From positions 2,480,001 to 2,544,000 of the forward strand of contig NZ_CP120983.1 of the NCBI RefSeq assembly GCF_030719215.1: 64,000 nt of DNA, in the 5' to 3' direction. A program made the position numbers and the translations under genes. Source of the DNA: Streptomyces sp. Alt3 (GTDB taxonomy: Bacteria > Actinomycetota > Actinomycetes > Streptomycetales > Streptomycetaceae). Shown here one piece after another: positions 35,920 to 46,774 of the stretch; the first letter of the stretch is position 1, and every line of letters begins with the position of its first letter. The notes under the pieces are model-generated. The model searched no databases, had not been told where the DNA came from, and saw only the letters and a list, made by a program, of their open reading frames with translations.

Positions 35920-37512
35920 TCAGTCGGTGAGGTTCACCGAACGGGCCGAGGCAGCGCCGATCTCGTCGGCGATCTCGGTGAGCACCGACTGCGGGATGGT
36001 GTCGTCGACGGTGAGGACGACCAGCGCCTCGCCGCCCGCGTCCTGCCGCGAGACCTGCATGCCCGCGATGTTCAGACCGGCCTCGCCGAGGATCTTGCCG
36101 ACGGCGCCGACGACGCCGGGACGGTCCTCGTAGCGCAGGACGACCATGTGGTCGGCGAGCGCCAGGTCGACGTCGTGCTCGCCGATCGCGACGATCTTCT
36201 GGAGGTGCTTGGGGCCGGCCAGCGTGCCGGAGACCGCGACCTCCTCGCCGCTCGACAGCGTGCCGCGGACGGTCACCACGTTGCGGTGGTCCGGCGACTC
36301 GGAGCTGGTCGTGAGGCGGACCTCGACACCGCGCTCCTGCGCGAACAGCGGGGCGTTGACGTAGGACACCGTCTCGTCGACGACGTCCTCGAAGACGCCC
36401 TTGAGCGCGGAGAGTTCGAGCACCTTCACGTCGTGCTGCGTGATCTCGCCGTAGACCTCGACGTCGAGACGGGCAGCGACCTCGCCCGCGAGCGCGGTGA
36501 AGATCCGGCCGAGCTTCTCGGCGAGCGGCAGTCCGGGACGCACGTCCTCGGCGATGACGCCGCCCTGGACGTTGACCGCGTCGGGCACGAGCTCACCGGC
36601 GAGGGCGAGACGGACGGACCTGGCGACGGCGATGCCCGCCTTCTCCTGCGCCTCGTCGGTCGAGGCACCGAGGTGCGGGGTGCAGACGACCTGGTCGAAC
36701 TGGAACAGCGGGGAGTCCGTGCAGGGCTCCTTGGTGTACACGTCCAGGCCCGCGCCGGCGACCCTGCCCTCCTTGAGGGCGGAGGCGAGCGCCTCCTCGT
36801 CGACGATGCCGCCGCGCGCGGCGTTGACGATGCGCACCGAGGGCTTCACCTTGTGCAGCGCCTCGTCGCCGATCAGGCCGAGCGTCTCCGGGGTCTTGGG
36901 CAGGTGCACGGTGATGAAGTCGGAGACCTCGAGCAGCTCGTCCAGCGTGAGGAGCTTGACGCCCATCTGCGCGGCACGCGCGGGCTGTACGTAGGGGTCG
37001 TACGCGACGATCTTCATGCCGAAGGCGGACATGCGCTGCGCGACCAGCACACCGATGCGGCCGAGGCCGACGACGCCCAGGGTCTTCTCGCTGAGCTCGA
37101 CACCCGTGTACTTCGAGCGCTTCCACTCGCCGTTCTTCAGGGCGGTGTTGGCCTGCGGGATGTTGCGCGCGGTGGCGACGAGCAGACCACAGGCCAGCTC
37201 GGCCGCGGTGACGATGTTGGACGTCGGCGCGTTGACCACCATCACACCGGCCTTGGTGGCCGAGGAGACGTCGACGTTGTCCAGACCGACTCCGGCACGG
37301 GCGACGACCTTGAGCTGCTTCGCCGCGGCGATGGCCTCGGCGTCGACCTTGGTGGCGGAGCGCACCAGGATCGCGTCGACGTCGGCGATCGCGGGAAGGA
37401 GTGCGGCGCGGTCCGCGCCGTTGCAGTGCCGGATCTCGAAGTCCGGACCCAGGGCGTCAACCGTGGCGGGCGACAGCTCTTCGGCGATGAGTACGACAGG
37501 TTTCGAGCTCAC
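35920..37512 (-). CDS. serA: D-3-phosphoglycerate dehydrogenase
   Basis: A 530-residue long-form SerA, first enzyme of serine synthesis. I start at GTG 37512 with AGGA six bases upstream; a longer frame to 37749 has no support. Domains: substrate-binding and NAD-binding (about 1-320, VGLGRIGVLVAQRM and the catalytic H in TPHLGASTDEAQ), an intervening ASB domain (about 325-450), and a C-terminal ACT domain (about 455-530, YEDRPGVVGAVGKILGEAGLNIAGM) that binds serine for feedback inhibition in the family. It is followed by a strong terminator and lies downstream of ilvC on the same strand, separated by its own terminator. Confidence 0.96.
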   Translation of the reverse strand: MSSKPVVLIAEELSPATVDALGPDFEIRHCNGADRAALLPAIADVDAILVRSATKVDAEAIAAAKQLKVVARAGVGLDNVDVSSATKAGVMVVNAPTSNIVTAAELACGLLVATARNIPQANTALKNGEWKRSKYTGVELSEKTLGVVGLGRIGVLVAQRMSAFGMKIVAYDPYVQPARAAQMGVKLLTLDELLEVSDFITVHLPKTPETLGLIGDEALHKVKPSVRIVNAARGGIVDEEALASALKEGRVAGAGLDVYTKEPCTDSPLFQFDQVVCTPHLGASTDEAQEKAGIAVARSVRLALAGELVPDAVNVQGGVIAEDVRPGLPLAEKLGRIFTALAGEVAARLDVEVYGEITQHDVKVLELSALKGVFEDVVDETVSYVNAPLFAQERGVEVRLTTSSESPDHRNVVTVRGTLSSGEEVAVSGTLAGPKHLQKIVAIGEHDVDLALADHMVVLRYEDRPGVVGAVGKILGEAGLNIAGMQVSRQDAGGEALVVLTVDDTIPQSVLTEIADEIGAASARSVNLTD

Positions 37513-37813
37513 GTGAGTCCTCACAAGTCCAGTGCGGACGGCCGTCCCGACGGCCGCAGGCGGTGGAGGGGCTAGCCGCGTGGAAGACGCACGACACTGT
37601 GGGCCCTGACGCGTATATGTGTTGAGCAGTGTAGTCATGCGGCCGGGCGCGGGATGCGCCCCGGTGGAAGGATCACCCGCACGGGGTGGACGGCCTGTAC
37701 AGACGTACGGGGGCCGCCTTCCTCCACCCGCCTCACGCCGCAGTGACACGGGATGTGAGGCCGGCCTTGTGCCGGGGGGCGGGCCCGCTGCGGACCCGCC
37801 CCCCGGCGAGAAC
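37513..37813. other. Gene-free interval between serA and ilvC
   Basis: These 301 bases hold the ilvC terminator (37771-37807) and presumably the serA promoter. I see no gene with a ribosome site. Confidence 0.6.
37771..37807. terminator. ilvC terminator
   Basis: A 13-base-pair GC-only stem (37771-37783 with 37795-37807), extended by three more pairs after one mismatch, begins seven bases after the ilvC stop. Confidence 0.8.
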
Positions 37814-38920
<1,107 letters not shown>

Positions 38921-39448
38921 TTACGCCGTACGGTCGAGTGCGCGCAGGGAACGGTCGGTGATCGAGCGCGCGCCGCGCCCTATGGCGATGGTGCCGGACT
39001 GGACGAGCTCCTTGATGCCGAACTGCTCCAGCATCTTGAGCATGGCCTCCAGCTTGTCGGCGCCCCCGGTCGCCTCGATCGTGACGGCCTCCGGGGAGAC
39101 GTCCACGGTCTTGGCGCGGAACAGCTGGACGATCTCGACGATCTGGGAGCGGGTCTCGTTGTCGGCGCGGACCTTCACCAGGACGAGCTCCCGCTGGATC
39201 GCTGCGGTGGGCTCGAGTTCGACGATCTTCAGGACGTTGACCAGCTTGTTGAGCTGCTTGGTCACCTGCTCCAGGGGCAGGCCCTCGACATTCACGACAA
39301 TGGTGATGCGTGAGATGTCGGGATGTTCGGTGGTACCGACCGCGAGCGAGTCGATGTTGAAGCCGCGCCGGGAGAACAGGGCCGTGATCCGGGCGAGGAC
39401 ACCGGGCTTGTTCTCGACCAGGACGGAGAGCGTGTGCTTGGTGGACAT
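38921..39448 (-). CDS. ilvN: Acetolactate synthase small (regulatory) subunit
   Basis: A 175-residue ACT-domain subunit (also called ilvH). The N-terminal ACT domain (LSVLVENKPGVLARITALFS, then RRGFNIDSLAVG) binds valine for feedback in the family, and the C-terminal part (from about 85) activates the large subunit. It follows ilvB by 22 bases. Its ribosome site is unusual, a run of GAGAGACA-like repeats ending just before ATG. Confidence 0.96.
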   Translation of the reverse strand: MSTKHTLSVLVENKPGVLARITALFSRRGFNIDSLAVGTTEHPDISRITIVVNVEGLPLEQVTKQLNKLVNVLKIVELEPTAAIQRELVLVKVRADNETRSQIVEIVQLFRAKTVDVSPEAVTIEATGGADKLEAMLKMLEQFGIKELVQSGTIAIGRGARSITDRSLRALDRTA

Positions 39449-39470
39449 GGAGTCTGTCTCTCTCTGTCTC

Positions 39471-41327
39471 TCAGTCGTCTTCGTTGTCGGCGAAGTCGGG
39501 GCGGACGCCGCGCGCTGCCATGACCTCGTCGTTGGAGGTGCCGGCGGCGACCATCGGCCACACCATGGCGTCCTCGTGGACGATGAAGTCGATGACGACC
39601 GGGCGGTCGTTGATCGCGTTGGCCTCGGCGATGGCCTTGTCCAGGTCGGCCGGGTCCTCGCAGCGGATGGCGTAGCAGCCCATGGCCTCGGACAGCTTGA
39701 CGAAGTCAGGGACGCGGGTGCCCTTGGCGGCGTTGCCGTCCGCGTCCGGGCCCGAGTGCAGCACGGTGTTGGAGTAGCGCTGGTTGTAGAACAGGGTCTG
39801 CCACTGGCGCACCATCCCGAGGGCGCCGTTGTTGATGATCGCGACCTTGATCGGGATGTTGTTGAGCGCGCAGGTGGTGAGTTCCTGGTTGGTCATCTGG
39901 AAGCAGCCGTCACCGTCGATCGCCCAGACCGCACGCTCGGGCATGCCGGCCTTGGCGCCCATGGCGGCCGGGACCGCGTAGCCCATGGTCCCGGCACCGC
40001 CGGAGTTGAGCCAGGTGGCGGGCTGCTCGTACTGGATGAAGTGCGAGGCCCACATCTGGTGCTGGCCGACGCCCGCCGCGAAGATCGTTCCCTCGGGGGC
40101 GAGTTCGCCGATGCGCTGGATGACCTGCTGCGGCGAGAGGCTGCCGTCCTCCGGCAGGTCGTAACCGACCGGGTAGGTCTCGCGCCAGCGGTTGAGGTCC
40201 TTCCACCAGGCGCTGTAGTCGCCGGTGTTGCCCTCGGTGTGCTCGGCCTGGACCGCCTGGACCAGGTCGGCGATGACCTCGCGGGCGTCACCGACGATCG
40301 GGACGTCGGCGGCGCGGTTCTTGCCGATCTCGGCCGGGTCGATGTCCGCGTGGACGATCTTGGCGTAAGGGGCGAAGCTGTCCAGCTTGCCGGTGACGCG
40401 GTCGTCGAACCTGGCCCCGAGCGCGACGATCAGGTCGGCCTTCTGCAGCGCGGTGACGGCGGTGACCGAGCCGTGCATGCCGGGCATTCCCACGTGCAGC
40501 GGGTGGCTGTCGGGGAAGGAGCCGAGCGCCATCAGGGTGGTGGTGACGGGCGCTCCGGTGAGCTCGGCCAGGACCTTCAGCTCGGCGGTGGCGCCGGCCT
40601 TCATGACGCCGCCGCCGACGTAGAGCACGGGGCGCTTGGCCTGGGAGATGAGCTTGGCGGCCTCGCGGATCTGCTTGGCGTGCGGCTTGGTGACCGGGCG
40701 GTAGCCGGGCAGGTCCATCGTCGGCGGCCAGCTGAAGGTCGTCCTCGCCTGCAGCGCGTCCTTGGCGATGTCGACGAGGACCGGGCCGGGGCGGCCGGTG
40801 GAGGCGATGTGGAAGGCCTCGGCGACCGTGTGCGCGATGTCCTCGGCGCGGGTCACCAGGAAGTTGTGCTTCGTGATCGGCATCGTGATGCCGCAGATGT
40901 CGGCTTCCTGGAAGGCGTCCGTGCCGATGGCCGCGGAGGCCACCTGACCGGTGATGGCGACCAGGGGCACCGAGTCCATGGCGGCGTCGGCGATCGGGGT
41001 GACCAGGTTGGTCGCACCGGGACCGGAGGTGACCATGCAGACACCGACCTTGCCGGTGGCCTGTGCGTAACCGGTGGCCGCGTGACCGGCACCCTGCTCG
41101 TGGCGGACCAGGATGTGACGGACCCGGGTGGAGTCCATCAGCGGGTCGTACGCCGGAAGGATGCAGCCGCCGGGGAGCCCGAATACGGTGTCGGCGCCGA
41201 CTTCCTCGAGAGAACGGATGAGGGACTGCGCGCCCGTGAGGTGCTCAACGGTGGCGGAGGACGGTCCGCCGTTACGGGCCCGCGGCTGCGGGTGCTGAGC
41301 CCCGGTTGCCTGCTCGGTCATCGGCAT
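39471..41327 (-). CDS. ilvB: Acetolactate synthase large (catalytic) subunit
   Basis: A 618-residue thiamine-diphosphate enzyme making acetolactate or acetohydroxybutyrate, the first shared step of branched-chain synthesis. The catalytic glutamate lies in [13 protein letters not shown], the FAD/central domain follows, and the ThDP motif runs from [15 protein letters not shown] to AIINN. The start MPMTEQ has GAGAAGAGA before it. A 13-codon leader peptide and a hairpin with a U tract lie just upstream, so expression depends on charged branched-chain tRNAs. Confidence 0.97.
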   Translation of the reverse strand: MPMTEQATGAQHPQPRARNGGPSSATVEHLTGAQSLIRSLEEVGADTVFGLPGGCILPAYDPLMDSTRVRHILVRHEQGAGHAATGYAQATGKVGVCMVTSGPGATNLVTPIADAAMDSVPLVAITGQVASAAIGTDAFQEADICGITMPITKHNFLVTRAEDIAHTVAEAFHIASTGRPGPVLVDIAKDALQARTTFSWPPTMDLPGYRPVTKPHAKQIREAAKLISQAKRPVLYVGGGVMKAGATAELKVLAELTGAPVTTTLMALGSFPDSHPLHVGMPGMHGSVTAVTALQKADLIVALGARFDDRVTGKLDSFAPYAKIVHADIDPAEIGKNRAADVPIVGDAREVIADLVQAVQAEHTEGNTGDYSAWWKDLNRWRETYPVGYDLPEDGSLSPQQVIQRIGELAPEGTIFAAGVGQHQMWASHFIQYEQPATWLNSGGAGTMGYAVPAAMGAKAGMPERAVWAIDGDGCFQMTNQELTTCALNNIPIKVAIINNGALGMVRQWQTLFYNQRYSNTVLHSGPDADGNAAKGTRVPDFVKLSEAMGCYAIRCEDPADLDKAIAEANAINDRPVVIDFIVHEDAMVWPMVAAGTSNDEVMAARGVRPDFADNEDD

Positions 41328-41391
41328 TCTCTTCTCGAAGCTGAGGGTTTATGCGGTGTTTTTGTGGTGCTTTGCAAGGTCCCGGTGCAAC

Positions 41392-41425
41392 AAAAAACCC
41401 CTCGTGCCGTGAGGCAAGCGAGGGG
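41392..41425 (-). terminator. ilvB attenuator hairpin
   Basis: On the minus strand a stem of 7+4 pairs with a two-base bulge (41425-41398) is followed by six U (41397-41392). It lies between the leader peptide and ilvB, so it acts as the attenuator. Confidence 0.88.
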
Positions 41426-41469
41426 AGCGCGCCGGTGCGGTCTGCGGGGTGTCCATGAGTGACCCTGCT

Positions 41470-41511
41470 TCAGCCGACGCGCTTTCCAAGTACGAGAATT
41501 CGGGTGCGCAT
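41470..41511 (-). CDS. ilvB leader peptide MRTRILVLGKRVG
   Basis: A 13-codon ORF whose core is Ile-Leu-Val-Leu encoded by ATT CTC GTA CTT. ATT, GTA and CTT are rare in Streptomyces, which would heighten stalling. This peptide is the known form in Streptomyces ilvB leaders as I recall them. It ends about 45 bases before the attenuator hairpin. Confidence 0.9.
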   Translation of the reverse strand: MRTRILVLGKRVG

Positions 41512-41544
41512 GGCATTGACCCTCTCTCCGGCACGCGCACGGTG

Positions 41545-44500
41545 TCAAGTGGGTGGGACGGGAGTCTCATCATGTGAGCGGCCCTGGAGCGGGATCACGC
41601 CACCCGCGAGAACCGGCTGAGCAGCCGGGACGATGCCCGGGACGGGGTACTTTCCCCTGATCAGGGTGCGCCGCAGCCGGTACTCGTCCAGGGGGCCCGC
41701 GAAGGCCATCCCCTGACCGTGGGTGCACCCCATGGCACGCAGGGCGCGCACCTGTTCGGGCACGTCCACGCCGTCCGCCACGGACTGCATGCCGAGATCT
41801 CCCGCGATGCGCAGCAGCCCGCTGGTGATCTTGTGCAGCCTCGCCGACTCGACGACGCCCTCCACCAGGCACCGGTCCAGTTTCAGGACGTCGATGGGGA
41901 GCCGGCGCAGGGCGTTGACCGCGGCGTATCCGCTGCCGAACCCGTCGAGTGCGATCCGGACCCCGAGGCGGCGGAGCGCGACCAGGCGTTGTTCCAGCTC
42001 GTCGAAGGAGATCCGGGGGTCGTTGTCGCCCACTTCGATCATCAGGGCGCCGGAGGGCAGCCCGTGCCGCGTCAGGAGCGCCTCGACGGAGCCCGGCGGC
42101 AGCGCGCGGTCCAGGAGCCTCGCGGCCGACACCCGTACGGAGACGGAGACCGGGTGCCCGGCCCGGGACCGGTCGGCGGCCTGCTCAACGGCCTCCTCCA
42201 GCAGCCAGGTGCCGAGCTCGGCCGCCCGTTCGCTGTCCTCGGAGACACGGAGGAATTCGGCGGGGGTGAACAGGATGCCCTGCGCGGAGCGCCAGCGGGC
42301 CTGGGCGGCGACGGCCGCGACAGTGCCGCTGGCCAGGTGGACGACAGGCTGGTGCAGCAGGGCGAACTCTCCGTCGCGCAGCGCCGTGCGCAGCCGCGCG
42401 GCGAGCTCCGACCGGCGCACGACGTCGGCCTGCATCTGGGGAGCGTACAGCTCGACCCGGCCCTTGCCGTTCGCCTTCGCCCGGTACATGGCGAGGTCGG
42501 CGTTGCGCATCAGGTCCTTGGGCGTGATGGAGGGCTCCGCGAAGGCGACCCCGATGGAGGCGGCCACCCGCACCTCGCCGGTGCCGATCCGGTACGGCTG
42601 GGAGAGCCGCAGACGCAACCGGTCGGCGATCTCGTGGACCTGGTACTCCCTGGCCGCCTGGTCGCGGGTTCCGTCGCCGACGATCAGCGCGGCGAACTCG
42701 TCGCCCCCGAGCCGTGCCGCGGTGTCCGAGGCGCGCACGGACTCCTGGAGGCGGCGTGCGGCCTGGACCAGGAGTTCGTCGCCAGCCTGGTGGCCGACGG
42801 AGTCGTTGACCGCCTTGAAGCCGTCGAGGTCGATGAAGAGGACGGCGGTGCCGGGGTCCCCGGCCCTGCGCCCCCCGAGGGCCTGGCCGACCCGGGTGGT
42901 GAAGAGGGCGCGGTTGGGCAGGTCGGTGAGCGGGTCGTGTTCGGCGTTGTGCTGGAGCTGCGCCTGCAGCCGGACCCGCTCGGTCACGTCCCGGCTGTTG
43001 AGCAGCAGGCCGCCCTGGTGGCGGTTGACGGTGGACTCGACGTGGAGCCAGTCGCCCGTGCCCGATCCGAAGCGGCACTCGATCCGGGTGGTGGGCTCGT
43101 CGCGGGCCGGTGCGGCGAGGAAGCGCCGCAGCTCGTGGACCACTCCCCCGAGGTCGTCGGGGTGGATGATGGACGACAGCTCCGTGCCCATGAGGTCCTC
43201 GGCGTCACGCCGGTAGACCCCGGCAGCCGCGGGACTCACGTAGCGGAGCACCCCGCTCGGCTCGGCGATCATGATGACGTCGCTGGAGCCCTGCACGAGG
43301 GAGCGGAAGTGGCTCTCCTTCTGGGCCAGTTCCTGGTTGAGCGCGATGTTGTCGAGGAGCATGATCGCCTGCCGGAGGACCAGGGCGAGCACCACCGTGC
43401 AGCCGGTGAGCACCACCACCCTGTCGACCCTCCGGCCCTCCACGACGTTGTACAGGATGCCGAGGGTGCAGACCGCCGCGGCCAGGTAGGGCGTGAGTGC
43501 CGCGAGGGACCCGGCGATCGGACGGCTCGCGGACCGCGGCTCCGGGAAGGCGGCCTCGACAGCGTTGTCCTGGCCGCGATGGGCGCCCCAGGGGGCGTAG
43601 GCGAGCAGCAGGGAACCGGCGAACCAGCCCGCGTCCAGCAACTGGCCCGAGTGGTACGACGAGCGCAGCAGCGGGGCCGTGAACAGGGCGTCGCACAGCA
43701 CGGTCAGGGCGAGGCCGGCGATCGCGGTGTTCACCGCCGACCTGTTCATGCTGACCCGCCGGAAGTGCAGCGCGAGGACCATGGAGACCAGCACGATGTC
43801 GAGCAGGGGGTAGGCAAGTGAGAGCGCCGCCCTGGCCACGCTCTCGCCCTCGGCGTTCGCGACCTGGGCGGTGTGGGCCAGGGCGAGGCTCCAGGAGAGC
43901 GTCAGCAGGGACCCGCCGATCAGCCAGGCGTCCAGCACGAGGCAGACCCAGCCCGCCCGTGTCACGGGCCGTTTGGCCAGGACGAGCAGTCCGACGATGG
44001 CCGGCGGGGCGAAGCAGAGGAAGAAGAGGTCAGCGAGGGAGGGGGAGGGCACCTCACGTCCCAGCACCACCTCGTACCACCCCCAGACCGCGTTGCCTCC
44101 GGCGGCCATGGCGGAGGAGAGCGAGAAGAGGAGCCAGGCGGGCCGGAAGCGTCCGCCGCCCACGCGGGCGTAGAGGAAACAGGAGACCGCGGCGATCAGG
44201 GCGGCAACACTGAGGCCGAAGTCCCCCATGAAGAGGGCGACTCCGGGCGATCCCCAGCCGACCGCGGCACCCACCGCGTATCCGGCGCACACGACGGCGA
44301 GGACGAGCTGGGCGCGCAGCCCGGGGGTCCGTCCGGCTGCCGGCTGCCGGGAGAGCAGGGCCCCGAGGGCGCTCACCGGAGAACCCCTCGGGCCTGGCCC
44401 GGCGCCCTCGCCACCGTCGGCCTCTTCTGCCCGTCCCGCCGCGTCGGTTCGTATCTCCACTGGCCGAACATCGCCCGTCGCCCCCTCGCGATCCGCTTCC

Positions 44501-44571
44501 TCCCCGGCGCCGCCCCTTCCACGGCGCTGCCCTCTTGTGGACGATACACCAGAGTCGTCACTCAGGGACAT
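41545..44571 (-). CDS. cdgC: Membrane PAS-GGDEF-EAL cyclic-di-GMP protein
   Basis: A 1008-residue protein. Residues 1-85 are polar; about ten membrane helices follow (about 85-405), then a PAS sensor (about 420-535), a GGDEF domain (about 540-705) and an EAL-like domain (about 715-975). GGDEF is intact at 622-626, with the inhibitory RxxD site (RASD) at 613-616, so it should be a feedback-controlled diguanylate cyclase. The EAL motif is AAQ (755-757), the DDFGTGY motif is DGFGSGY, and AEGVE is ADGVD, so the phosphodiesterase is probably dead. By position next to ilvB and by architecture it matches S. coelicolor CdgC (recalled). Confidence 0.9.
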   Translation of the reverse strand: MSLSDDSGVSSTRGQRRGRGGAGEEADREGATGDVRPVEIRTDAAGRAEEADGGEGAGPGPRGSPVSALGALLSRQPAAGRTPGLRAQLVLAVVCAGYAVGAAVGWGSPGVALFMGDFGLSVAALIAAVSCFLYARVGGGRFRPAWLLFSLSSAMAAGGNAVWGWYEVVLGREVPSPSLADLFFLCFAPPAIVGLLVLAKRPVTRAGWVCLVLDAWLIGGSLLTLSWSLALAHTAQVANAEGESVARAALSLAYPLLDIVLVSMVLALHFRRVSMNRSAVNTAIAGLALTVLCDALFTAPLLRSSYHSGQLLDAGWFAGSLLLAYAPWGAHRGQDNAVEAAFPEPRSASRPIAGSLAALTPYLAAAVCTLGILYNVVEGRRVDRVVVLTGCTVVLALVLRQAIMLLDNIALNQELAQKESHFRSLVQGSSDVIMIAEPSGVLRYVSPAAAGVYRRDAEDLMGTELSSIIHPDDLGGVVHELRRFLAAPARDEPTTRIECRFGSGTGDWLHVESTVNRHQGGLLLNSRDVTERVRLQAQLQHNAEHDPLTDLPNRALFTTRVGQALGGRRAGDPGTAVLFIDLDGFKAVNDSVGHQAGDELLVQAARRLQESVRASDTAARLGGDEFAALIVGDGTRDQAAREYQVHEIADRLRLRLSQPYRIGTGEVRVAASIGVAFAEPSITPKDLMRNADLAMYRAKANGKGRVELYAPQMQADVVRRSELAARLRTALRDGEFALLHQPVVHLASGTVAAVAAQARWRSAQGILFTPAEFLRVSEDSERAAELGTWLLEEAVEQAADRSRAGHPVSVSVRVSAARLLDRALPPGSVEALLTRHGLPSGALMIEVGDNDPRISFDELEQRLVALRRLGVRIALDGFGSGYAAVNALRRLPIDVLKLDRCLVEGVVESARLHKITSGLLRIAGDLGMQSVADGVDVPEQVRALRAMGCTHGQGMAFAGPLDEYRLRRTLIRGKYPVPGIVPAAQPVLAGGVIPLQGRSHDETPVPPT

Positions 44572-44643
44572 AGTTGCTCTACTCTCCGTGACGACCTGAG
44601 GTGTTGTGGGGACGCGGAGCGGTCGAACGGCTGCGGAGCGTGG

Positions 44644-45594
44644 TCAGCCGGTCGTGAGGACGAGGTTGCCGACCGGCTCTCCCGCCGCGAACCGGGTGAG
44701 CTGTCCGGCCAGCAGCCGCTTGGCCCGGGGCAGGAACGCGGAGGTGCTGCCGCCCACATGCGGGGTGATCAGTGTGTGGGGAGCATGCCAGAGAGGATGG
44801 CCGGCGGGCAGGGGTTCGGGGTCGGTCACGTCGAGTGCGGCACGCAGTCGCCCCGACTCGAGTTCGGACAGCAGGGCGTCGGTGTCGACGACGGCGCCGC
44901 GTGCGACGTTCACGAGCAGCGCGCCGTCCCGCATCGCGGCGAGGAAGCGGGGGCCCACCAGCCCTTGCGTGGAAGGGTTCAGCGGAGTGGACAGGATGAC
45001 GACGTCGGCTTCGGGGAGCAGCGCCGGAAGCTCCTCGATCGCGTGCACGGGACCGCGCGCGGTCGTCCGCGCGGAGCGTGCGACGCGCACCACCCGCGCG
45101 CACTCGAAGGGTTCGAGCCGGTCCTCGATGGCCGCGCCGATCGATCCGTACCCCACCACGAGCACGGACTTGTCGGCGAGCGCCGGGTAGAAGCCGGACC
45201 TCCACTCCTCCTTGTCCTGGCCCTGCACGAAGCCCGGGAACCCGCGGAGCGAGGCGAGGACGAGTGCGAGTGCGAGCTCGGCCGTCGATGCCTCGTGCAC
45301 GCCCTTGGCGTTGCACAGCCGGACTCCCGCGGGCAGCAGACCTAGCCCCGGCTCGACGTGGTCTATGCCCGCCGAGAGGGTCTGGACGACCTGGACCGCG
45401 TTCATCCCGCCGAGGGGGCGGACCGCGACCTCGGGCCCCTTCATGTACGGGACGACGTAGAACGCGCAGTCGGCCGGATCCGCCGGGTAGTCCCGGTCAC
45501 CGTCCCAGAAACGGTAGTTGAGACCCTCGGGGAGCCCGTCGATCTCCTCGGCGGCGAAGGGCAGCCATACGTCTGTGGCAGTTGCAGAAGTCAT
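44644..45594 (-). CDS. D-isomer-specific 2-hydroxyacid dehydrogenase
   Basis: A 316-residue NAD-dependent dehydrogenase. The Rossmann motif is VLVVGYGSIGAAIEDRL; the catalytic set is seen as Arg in VNVARGAVVDTDALL, Glu in DVTDPEPLPAGHPLW, and His in ITPHVGGSTSAF. Substrate unknown; the family covers glyoxylate, phosphoglycerate, formate and others. I use ATG 45594; a GTG at 45600 is equally open and neither has a strong ribosome site. It diverges from an aldo/keto reductase. Confidence 0.9.
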   Translation of the reverse strand: MTSATATDVWLPFAAEEIDGLPEGLNYRFWDGDRDYPADPADCAFYVVPYMKGPEVAVRPLGGMNAVQVVQTLSAGIDHVEPGLGLLPAGVRLCNAKGVHEASTAELALALVLASLRGFPGFVQGQDKEEWRSGFYPALADKSVLVVGYGSIGAAIEDRLEPFECARVVRVARSARTTARGPVHAIEELPALLPEADVVILSTPLNPSTQGLVGPRFLAAMRDGALLVNVARGAVVDTDALLSELESGRLRAALDVTDPEPLPAGHPLWHAPHTLITPHVGGSTSAFLPRAKRLLAGQLTRFAAGEPVGNLVLTTG

Positions 45595-45689
45595 GGTCAC
45601 GAGGCTATGCGAAGGCCGCGGAACCGCAGAGGCTACTTTGGGGTGCTGGTGGGCCCCGTGATCATGGAACCGAGGGAGGGTTCGGGGAG

Positions 45690-46682
45690 TTGGAGCGCAG
45701 GACTATCGGTGCGACGGCGCTCGCCGTGGGTGCGGTCGGGCTGGGCTGTATGCCGATGAGCTGGGCCTACAGCACGTCGCAGCAGCGCGGTGACCGTTCG
45801 GTGCGGACCGTGCACGCCGCACTGGACGCGGGCGTCCAACTGCTCGACACCGCCGACATGTACGGGCCCTTCACCAACGAGCTGCTCATCGGCCGGGCCC
45901 TCAGGGGACGACGGTCCGAGGCGTTCCTCTCCACGAAGTGCGGTCTGCTGGTGGGCGACCAGCACGTCGTGGCCAACGGACGTCCCGGCTATGTGCGCCG
46001 GGCCTGCGACGCCTCGCTGCGCCGGCTCCGGACCGATGTGATCGATCTCTACCAGCTCCACCGTGCGGACCCCGAGGTACCGGTCGAGGAGACCTGGGGA
46101 GCGATGGCGGACCTGGTGACCGCCGGCAAGGTGCGGGCGCTGGGGCTGAGCGCGGTGGGGGCGAGGGCCGGCCGCGGACCGGGGGCGCGGATGCACGACG
46201 GGACCGTCCGGCAGCTGGAGCGGGTCCAGCAGGTCTTCCCCGTCAGCGCGGTCCAGGCGGAGCTCTCCGTGTGGTCGCCCCAGGCCTTGGAGGACCTGCT
46301 GCCCTGGTGCTCGGCCCGGGGTGTGGGCCTGCTGGCGGCGATGCCGCTGGGCAGTGGTTACCTCACGGGCACGCTCAAGCCCGGCCAGGGTTTCGAACCG
46401 GACGACACGCGGGCCAGGCACCCCCGCTTCACCGCGGAGATGATGGCGGCCAACCAGCCCGTGGTGGCGGGGCTGCGCAGGATCGCGGAGCGGCACGGCG
46501 CCACTCCGGCGCAGGTGGCTCTGGCCTGGGTCCTGGAACAGGGTCCTTACGTGGTGCCCGTGCCCGGCGCGAAGCAGGAGCGGTGGGCCGTGGAGAACGC
46601 GGGAGCGGCGGGGCTGGTGCTGACGGACCGGGACCTGGCCGAGATAGCCGGGCTGCCGCGTGCCCGCGGGTCGTGGGACTGA
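45690..46682 (+). CDS. Aldo/keto reductase
   Basis: A 330-residue NADPH-dependent reductase. I start at TTG 45690, with GAGGGAGG about nine bases before. The catalytic tetrad is visible as Asp53 and Tyr58 (LLDTADMYG), Lys83 (STKCGL) and His124 (LYQLHRAD). The family acts on carbonyl compounds; this YghZ/auxin-induced-like branch has no settled substrate. It diverges from the 2-hydroxyacid dehydrogenase and lies 92 bases before the sugar dehydrogenase. Confidence 0.9.
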   Translation: MERRTIGATALAVGAVGLGCMPMSWAYSTSQQRGDRSVRTVHAALDAGVQLLDTADMYGPFTNELLIGRALRGRRSEAFLSTKCGLLVGDQHVVANGRPGYVRRACDASLRRLRTDVIDLYQLHRADPEVPVEETWGAMADLVTAGKVRALGLSAVGARAGRGPGARMHDGTVRQLERVQQVFPVSAVQAELSVWSPQALEDLLPWCSARGVGLLAAMPLGSGYLTGTLKPGQGFEPDDTRARHPRFTAEMMAANQPVVAGLRRIAERHGATPAQVALAWVLEQGPYVVPVPGAKQERWAVENAGAAGLVLTDRDLAEIAGLPRARGSWD

Positions 46683-46774
46683 CCCGTGGCGGGAGAATTG
46701 GCGGAGATCGGGAACCCGTGACGGAGCGGCGGTGTAAGAACAGTAGTCGAGCGACCGTCGAAAGGATCGGTGCT

